Assembly: GCA_004296815.1 (NCBI GenBank)
Contig: SCVT01000603.1
Span: 1 to 11,729, forward strand
Reading direction: 5' to 3'
Length of the DNA: 11,729 nucleotides
DNA from: Reyranella sp.
Lineage (GTDB): Bacteria; Pseudomonadota; Alphaproteobacteria; Reyranellales; Reyranellaceae
Shown: positions 7,152 through 11,729 of the stretch, piece by piece
Layout: every line of letters starts with the position of its first letter
Position numbering within the stretch: the stretch's first letter is position 1
The notes under the pieces: model-generated
The model's input: the letters and a program-made list of their open reading frames with translations, nothing else
Told to the model about the DNA's origin: nothing
Databases searched by the model: none
Position numbers and translations under genes: made by a program

Positions 7152-8906
7152 ATGACCTACATCCTGGGCCTGAACGCCTATCACGCCGACGCCGCTGCAT
7201 GCCTCGTGAAGGATGGCGAACTCGTCGCCGCCGTCGAGGAGGAGCGGTTCCGCCGCATCAAGCACTGGGGCGGCTTCCCGAGCGAATCGATCCGTTACTG
7301 CCTGGCCGAGGCCGGCATCTCGCTGGGCGACGTCGACCACGTCGCCGTCAACAGCGACAACCGCGCCAACCGCTGGCGCAAGCTCGCCTTCGCGCTGACC
7401 TCCGGCGTCAGCCCGGCCTACATACTGAGCCGCCTGCGCAATCGCGGCGAGCGCGCCGACATCGCGGGCAACCTCGCGCGCCATCTGCCGGGCCAGGAGT
7501 TCCGCGGCACGACGCACGCGGTCGAGCACCATCTCTGCCATCTCGCCTCGGCGTTCCTGGTCTCGCCCTACGACAAGGCGGTGGCCGTATCGGTCGACGG
7601 CTTCGGCGACTTTTCGTCGGCGGCCTGGGGACTGGGGAACGGCAACGAGCTTACGGTCGACGGGCGCGTCTACTTCCCGCATTCGCTCGGTGTCTTCTAC
7701 GAATCGATGACGCAGTTCATCGGCTTCCCGCACTACGGCGACGAGTACAAGGTCATGGGGCTCGCACCCTACGGCCAGCCGAAGTTCGTCGAGCAGATGA
7801 AAGAGATCGTGCGCCTCAACAACGACGGCACCTTCGCGCTGAACCTGCGCTACTTCCGCCACGCCTCGGGCGAGGGCGCGAACTACCAGGTGAAGGACGG
7901 CATCCCGTCGGGCGGCCGGCTGTGGAGCGACGAGCTCACCAAGCTGCTCGGGCCCGCACGCGATCCCAAGGCGCCGCTTGAGGACCATCACCGCGACATC
8001 GCGCGCTCGGCGCAGGTCACCTACGAGAACGCCTTCTTCAATCTCCTGAACGCGCTGCACGCGCGCTACGGCGCCGACGCCGTCGTGCTGGCCGGCGGCT
8101 GCGCCTACAACTCGGTGGCCAACGGCAAGGTGCTGGAGCGCTCGCCGTTCAAGAGGCTCTACGTGCAGTCGGCCGGCGGCGACGCGGGTGGCGCGATCGG
8201 CGCGGCCTACGCGACGTGGCAGAAGACGGGTGGCGCCACGAAGAAGCGCAGCTTCGTCATGGATCACGCCTACTGGGGGCCGTCGGCGACGCCGGACGAG
8301 ATCGCCGCGGCGATCGAGCACCGCCGCGCCGACTTTGACGCCGCGGGCTGCCGTATCGAGCGCATCGCCGACGAGGCGACGCTCTGCCGCCACACCGCGC
8401 AGGCGATCTCGGAAGGCAAGGTGATCGGCTGGTTCCAGGGCCGGCTCGAGTGGGGCCCGCGCGCGCTCGGCAACCGCTCGATCCTGGGCGATCCGCGCCG
8501 CGCCGATATGAAGGACATCCTCAATCTCAAGATCAAGCGGCGCGAGTCCTTCCGGCCCTTCGCGCCGTCGATCCTGCGCGATGCGGTGCCCGGCTGGTTC
8601 GAAACCGACGACGACGTGCCCTTCATGATGCAGGTCTTCCGCATACGCGAGGAGAAGCGGAAGGAGATCCCCGCGGTGACCCATGTCGACGGCACCGGCC
8701 GCCTGCAGACCGTGACCTGGTCCGGCAACCCGCGCTACGCGCGCCTGATCTCGGCCTTCCGCGACCTCACCGGCGTGCCGATCGTCCTAAACACCAGCTT
8801 CAACGAGAACGAGCCGGTCGTGTGCAAGCCCGAGGAGGCGATCGACTGCTTCCTCAGGACCAAGATGGACGTTCTCGTGCTGGGTGATACGCTCATCCAA
8901 CGATGA
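7152..8906 (+). CDS. Carbamoyltransferase, NodU/TobZ family
   Basis: A 584-residue, two-domain carbamoyltransferase. The N-terminal Kae1-like domain begins [19 protein letters not shown] and carries a metal-binding HxxxH (H126, H130 in EHHLCH), VDGFGD (148-153), the [10 protein letters not shown] segment (199-208) and the glycine-rich VLAGGCAYN and [13 protein letters not shown] (312-320, 340-352). The C-terminal YrdC-like/NodU domain has [20 protein letters not shown] (430-449) and [12 protein letters not shown] (547-558). Known members use carbamoyl phosphate and ATP to make a carbamoyl-adenylate and transfer the carbamoyl group to a hydroxyl of a sugar or metabolite (NodU on Nod factor, TobZ on tobramycin, BlmD in bleomycin). 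The ATG at 7152 is chosen over 7056 because the family starts with this strand; no clear Shine-Dalgarno precedes it. The stop overlaps the next start by 4 bases. The acceptor is unknown; the neighbouring sugar-nucleotide genes point to a glycan. Confidence 0.9.
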   Translation: MTYILGLNAYHADAAACLVKDGELVAAVEEERFRRIKHWGGFPSESIRYCLAEAGISLGDVDHVAVNSDNRANRWRKLAFALTSGVSPAYILSRLRNRGERADIAGNLARHLPGQEFRGTTHAVEHHLCHLASAFLVSPYDKAVAVSVDGFGDFSSAAWGLGNGNELTVDGRVYFPHSLGVFYESMTQFIGFPHYGDEYKVMGLAPYGQPKFVEQMKEIVRLNNDGTFALNLRYFRHASGEGANYQVKDGIPSGGRLWSDELTKLLGPARDPKAPLEDHHRDIARSAQVTYENAFFNLLNALHARYGADAVVLAGGCAYNSVANGKVLERSPFKRLYVQSAGGDAGGAIGAAYATWQKTGGATKKRSFVMDHAYWGPSATPDEIAAAIEHRRADFDAAGCRIERIADEATLCRHTAQAISEGKVIGWFQGRLEWGPRALGNRSILGDPRRADMKDILNLKIKRRESFRPFAPSILRDAVPGWFETDDDVPFMMQVFRIREEKRKEIPAVTHVDGTGRLQTVTWSGNPRYARLISAFRDLTGVPIVLNTSFNENEPVVCKPEEAIDCFLRTKMDVLVLGDTLIQR

Positions 8907-9367
8907 TCTCGCTCACCGTCAACGGCCAGGTCCGCCAGGTCGATGCCGAGCCCGGGAAGCCGCTGCTCTGGGTTCTCCGCGAAGACTTGAATATCGTCGG
9001 ACCGAAGTTCGGCTGCGGCGTCGCCGCCTGCGGCGCCTGCACCGTGCATGTCGACGGCGCCGCCGTCCGGTCCTGTTCGTTCCCGCTGAGCGAGGCGGCC
9101 GGCAAGACCGTGGTGACGATCGAGGGCCTACCCGAGAACGGCCGCCTGCACGCCGTGCAGCGCGCCTGGATCGAGAACCAGGTGCCCCAGTGCGGCTACT
9201 GCCAGCCTGGCTTCATCATGGCAGCAGCAGCGCTGCTCGCCGCGAACGCCAAGCCGAGCGATAGCGAGATCGACGCGGTGCTGAGCAACATCTGCCGCTG
9301 CGGCACCTACAGCGCCATCCGTCGCGCTGTGCACCGCGCGGCGGCGATCCTGGGCGGCGCGCCGTGA
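8903..9367 (+). CDS. [2Fe-2S] small subunit, isoquinoline 1-oxidoreductase alpha-like
   Basis: A 154-residue protein with both iron-sulfur clusters typical of molybdenum hydroxylase small subunits. The N-terminal plant-ferredoxin-like domain has cysteines 38, 43, 46 and 58 ([16 protein letters not shown]). The C-terminal helical domain has C97 and C100 (QCGYCQPGF) and C131 and C133 ([15 protein letters not shown]). The [12 protein letters not shown] ending and the short length match the IorA subgroup and differ from xanthine dehydrogenase small chains fused to FAD domains. It should pass electrons from the molybdenum site of the next gene product to an external acceptor; no FAD subunit gene is present. 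It starts within the stop of the carbamoyltransferase (ATGA, 8903-8906) and ends overlapping the GTG of the large subunit. It has no signal peptide of its own, so export would depend on the partner. Confidence 0.92.
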   Translation: MISLTVNGQVRQVDAEPGKPLLWVLREDLNIVGPKFGCGVAACGACTVHVDGAAVRSCSFPLSEAAGKTVVTIEGLPENGRLHAVQRAWIENQVPQCGYCQPGFIMAAAALLAANAKPSDSEIDAVLSNICRCGTYSAIRRAVHRAAAILGGAP

Positions 9368-11610
9368 AGCTCGGCCGTCGCACGGCGATCGTCGGCGGCT
9401 TCCTCGGCGCCGGCGTGCTGGGCGTCGGCTTCTGGTTCGCCCGCGAGCGCGACCGTCTCGGCCATCGCCGGCTGTTCAACCTCAAGCCCGGCGAGATGGG
9501 CCTGAGCGGCTGGGTGAAGATCGCGCGCGACGGCTCAGTGACGGTGGCGGTACCGCGCGCTGAGATGGGACAGGGCATCCAGACCGCGCTCGCCATGCTG
9601 GTCGCCGAGGAGATGGACGCGCGCTGGGACCAGATGAAGGTCGAGGAGCCGCCGGAGGACACGGTCTATCGCAACGTCGACATCCTGGTCGACGGGCTTC
9701 CGTTCTCGCCGGAGGAGGCGGGCACGATCGTCGACGTGGCGCACTGGATGGCAGGCAAGGCGGGCGGCGTGCTGGGCGTCAATGCCACCGGCGGTTCGAC
9801 TTCGACGCGCGATGCCTGGCAGCCGATGCGTGTGGCGGGTGCCGTGGCGCGCGACCTGCTGCTGCGCGCGGCGAGCCGCAAGGCGTCGGTGCCGGTGGAT
9901 CAGCTCACGGTCGCCGACGGGGAGGTGCGCAAGCTCGACGGGACCAAGGTCGCGACGTTCGGCGAGCTGGTCGACCAGGTCGAGGATCTCGCGGTCCGCC
10001 CGCCGCCGCCCCTGAAGACACCGTCGCAGTTCAAGCTGATCGGCAAGCCGCTGCCGCGACTCGACGTGCCGGCCAAGGTCGCAGGGACCGCCACCTTCGG
10101 CACCGACGTGCGCCTGCCCGGCATGCTCTACGCTGCGGTGCGCAATGCGCCGACCTTCGGCGGCGAGGCGCAGTCCTTCACCCTGAAGCAGGGCACGCTG
10201 CCCAAGGGCATCGCCAACGTCGTGATCGTGCCGGGCGGCATCGCCGTCATCGGCGCGAGCTGGTGGCAGGCCAACCGCTTCCTCGACGACGGGCTCGACG
10301 TGACCTGGCGTCCGGGTCCCGAGCCGACGCTCGACAGCGCGAGTCTCTGGAAGCGCTACGAGGGCCTTCTCTCCGACGGCAAGCCGGCGCTGACGCGCGC
10401 GTCCGGCAGCGTGAGCAAGCCCGCCCAGGTTCAGGTTCTGACGGCCACCTATCGCGCGCCCTATCTCGCGCACACGGCGATGGAGCCGATGAACTGCACG
10501 GCGCTGGTCGGCGACAATGGCGTCGAGGTCTGGATGCCCAACCAGTCGCCGACGCTGATGCGCATGGTCGCGGGCCGCACCGCCGACGTGCCGCTCAGGG
10601 ACGTGACCGTGCATACGACCTTCCTCGGCGGCGGCTTCGGGCGGCGTGCCGAGGTCGATCTGGTGCGCCAGGCGGTGACCTGCGCGACCTTCATGCGCGG
10701 CAAGCCCATCCAGATCCTGTGGTCGCGCGAGGAGGACATCCGCCACAACTTCTACCGGCCGATGGCGCTGGCGCGCTGGCGGGCCGAGCTCGATTCGTCC
10801 GGTCAGACGCCGAAGCTCTCGAGCGTCGCCAAGCGACAGGTCGCGCAATCGCCGACCGACCAGTTCCCCGCGCGCGTGCTGGGCTTCCCGGCGCAGGGCC
10901 AGCCCGAGGGCAACGCGGTCGAGAACCCGCCCTATGCCTTTCCCTCGTACCGGCTGGAGGCGATCGTTGCCGACGGCTCCGTACCGGTGGGCTTCTGGCG
11001 CTCGGTCGGCCATTCGCACAGCGCCTTCTTCGACGAGAGCTTCGTCGACGAGATTGCGGCGGCGTTGAAGAAGGACCCGGTCGAGTTCCGCCGCGAGCTG
11101 CTGGCCGGCAAGCCGCGTCATCTCAAGGTGCTGGAGACCGTGGCGAAGGAAGCGGGCTGGGGCTCGGCGCTGCCGGCTGGCTCGGGCCGCGGCGTGGCGC
11201 TGCGTGCCTCGTTCGGCTCGATCGTGGCCCAGGTCGCCGAAGTGACGGTGGCCGACGGCAAGACGCTGCAGGTGAAGCGTGTGACCTGCGCGATCGACTG
11301 CGGGCCGGTGGTCAACCCGGCGATCGTGCGCGCCCAGATGGAAAGCGGCATCGTCTACGGCCTCTCGGCCGCGCTCTTCGGCGAGATCACGCTGGCTGAC
11401 GGCGCCGTCGAGCAGTCGAACTTCACCGACTACGATGCGGTGAGGCTCAGCGATGCGCCGGAGATGTCGGTGCATCTGGTCGACGGCGGCTCGACCTTCA
11501 TCGGCGGCGTCGGCGAGCCTGGCACGCCGCCGATCGCGCCGGCCGTCGCCAATGCGATCTTCGCCGCCACCGGCAAGCGCCTGCGCGACCTGCCGCTGCG
11601 CCTCGTGTAG
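9364..11610 (+). CDS. Molybdopterin large subunit, isoquinoline 1-oxidoreductase beta-like, Tat-exported
   Basis: A 748-residue molybdenum hydroxylase large subunit of the xanthine oxidase superfamily. The N-terminus [17 protein letters not shown] has twin arginines (5-6) before a hydrophobic stretch, a likely Tat signal or signal anchor. Next come a first molybdopterin-binding segment ([20 protein letters not shown], 64-83), a hammerhead domain (about 238-320, [19 protein letters not shown]), AMEPMNCTA (372-380), the GGGFGRR cofactor loop (422-428), [14 protein letters not shown] (543-556) and the C-terminal [12 protein letters not shown] (715-726) with the catalytic glutamate near 718. IorB-type enzymes hydroxylate N-heterocycles or oxidise aldehydes, with water as oxygen source. 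The true substrate cannot be predicted; aldehyde oxidation is equally plausible. It starts with GTG overlapping the small-subunit stop by 4 bases. The length is typical of IorB. No XdhC-like maturation gene or cytochrome gene is visible downstream. Confidence 0.92.
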   Translation: MKLGRRTAIVGGFLGAGVLGVGFWFARERDRLGHRRLFNLKPGEMGLSGWVKIARDGSVTVAVPRAEMGQGIQTALAMLVAEEMDARWDQMKVEEPPEDTVYRNVDILVDGLPFSPEEAGTIVDVAHWMAGKAGGVLGVNATGGSTSTRDAWQPMRVAGAVARDLLLRAASRKASVPVDQLTVADGEVRKLDGTKVATFGELVDQVEDLAVRPPPPLKTPSQFKLIGKPLPRLDVPAKVAGTATFGTDVRLPGMLYAAVRNAPTFGGEAQSFTLKQGTLPKGIANVVIVPGGIAVIGASWWQANRFLDDGLDVTWRPGPEPTLDSASLWKRYEGLLSDGKPALTRASGSVSKPAQVQVLTATYRAPYLAHTAMEPMNCTALVGDNGVEVWMPNQSPTLMRMVAGRTADVPLRDVTVHTTFLGGGFGRRAEVDLVRQAVTCATFMRGKPIQILWSREEDIRHNFYRPMALARWRAELDSSGQTPKLSSVAKRQVAQSPTDQFPARVLGFPAQGQPEGNAVENPPYAFPSYRLEAIVADGSVPVGFWRSVGHSHSAFFDESFVDEIAAALKKDPVEFRRELLAGKPRHLKVLETVAKEAGWGSALPAGSGRGVALRASFGSIVAQVAEVTVADGKTLQVKRVTCAIDCGPVVNPAIVRAQMESGIVYGLSAALFGEITLADGAVEQSNFTDYDAVRLSDAPEMSVHLVDGGSTFIGGVGEPGTPPIAPAVANAIFAATGKRLRDLPLRLV

Positions 11611-11640
11611 AGTGGTGCGGGTTCGGATCGGGGATCGATA

Positions 11641-11729
11641 GTGCGGGTATTGGTGGCAGGGGGCGCAGGCTATATCGGCTCGCACACGTGCAAGGCGCTC
11701 GCCCGCGCCGGCCACCAGCCCATCGTCTA
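11641..11729 (+). CDS. galE: UDP-glucose 4-epimerase (N-terminal fragment, cut by window end)
   Basis: The first 29 full codons are visible, beginning with GTG at 11641. The sequence [20 protein letters not shown] followed by ARAGHQPIV is the NAD-binding N-terminus of GalE; the GYIGSHT wording is specific to this branch of the epimerase family. GGGGAT at 11630-11635 is a reasonable ribosome binding site, and a stop at 11608 in the same frame excludes longer starts other than rare codons. GalE interconverts UDP-glucose and UDP-galactose in the cytosol. It lies 30 bases after the molybdenum hydroxylase on the same strand, so it may be co-transcribed. The remainder is outside the window, so a related UDP-sugar epimerase cannot be excluded. 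Confidence 0.8.
   Translation, partial: MRVLVAGGAGYIGSHTCKALARAGHQPIV

Noticed and set aside
7110..8684. 524-codon minus-strand open frame opposite the carbamoyltransferase
   Set aside because: A composition-driven shadow; the plus-strand protein has all carbamoyltransferase motifs.
7152..8906. Nodulation (nodU) gene and a Nod-factor cluster
   Set aside because: The family is right, but no nodABC or other nodulation genes are nearby, so a nodU symbol is not justified.
8903..11610. Xanthine dehydrogenase (XdhAB) or CO dehydrogenase
   Set aside because: No FAD subunit is present, the small subunit is short with an IorA-type ending, and the large subunit has a Tat-like signal and the IorB motif order.
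9535..11715. Very long open frame (726 codons) on the minus strand opposite the molybdenum hydroxylase
   Set aside because: It is antisense to a gene with full family motifs. Its product is rich in Arg, His, Ala and Leu without domains, as expected from the complement of GC-rich codons.

Overview
This is GC-rich DNA, densely packed with codons ending in G or C. It most likely comes from the chromosome of an alphaproteobacterium. That placement is an inference from three things: the layout of the Mla-type transporter (ATPase, MCE protein, auxiliary lipoprotein), the divergent and convergent operons with 4-base stop/start overlaps, and the protein style. The genus cannot be fixed from the sequence. 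I see no RNA genes, insertion sequences, phage genes or CRISPR array. Eleven protein genes are supported, two of them cut by the window ends.

Layout. (1) Positions 1-2036, plus strand: the 3' end of an Mla-type lipid transporter operon, with the C-terminal part of the ATPase, a membrane-anchored MCE (MlaD-like) protein and a PqiC/ABC_trans_aux-type lipoprotein. (2) Positions 2049-4738, minus strand: an acyl-CoA synthetase followed by an APH-fold phosphotransferase of the ACAD10/11 N-terminal type, probably one operon for activating and phosphorylating an (hydroxy)acyl substrate. (3) Positions 4847-5821, plus strand: a UDP-glucuronate decarboxylase (UDP-xylose synthase). It converges on a minus-strand GDP-mannose 3,5-epimerase (5846-6868), and a strong hairpin covers the junction. 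(4) Positions 7152-11610, plus strand: three genes joined by 4-base overlaps, encoding a NodU/TobZ-type carbamoyltransferase and the small [2Fe-2S] and large molybdopterin subunits of an isoquinoline 1-oxidoreductase-like enzyme with a twin-arginine export signal. (5) From 11641: the start of a UDP-glucose 4-epimerase (GalE).

How it fits together. Four genes (UDP-xylose synthase, GDP-mannose 3,5-epimerase, carbamoyltransferase, GalE) make or decorate sugars, suggesting a region that supplies uncommon sugars (xylose, L-galactose or L-gulose, galactose, carbamoylated sugar) for a surface glycan or glycosylated metabolite. No glycosyltransferase or polymer export gene lies in the window, so the end product is unknown. 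The two most unusual points are the divergent pairing of a plant-like GDP-mannose 3,5-epimerase with a carbamoyltransferase, and the overlap coupling of that carbamoyltransferase to a Tat-exported molybdenum hydroxylase.
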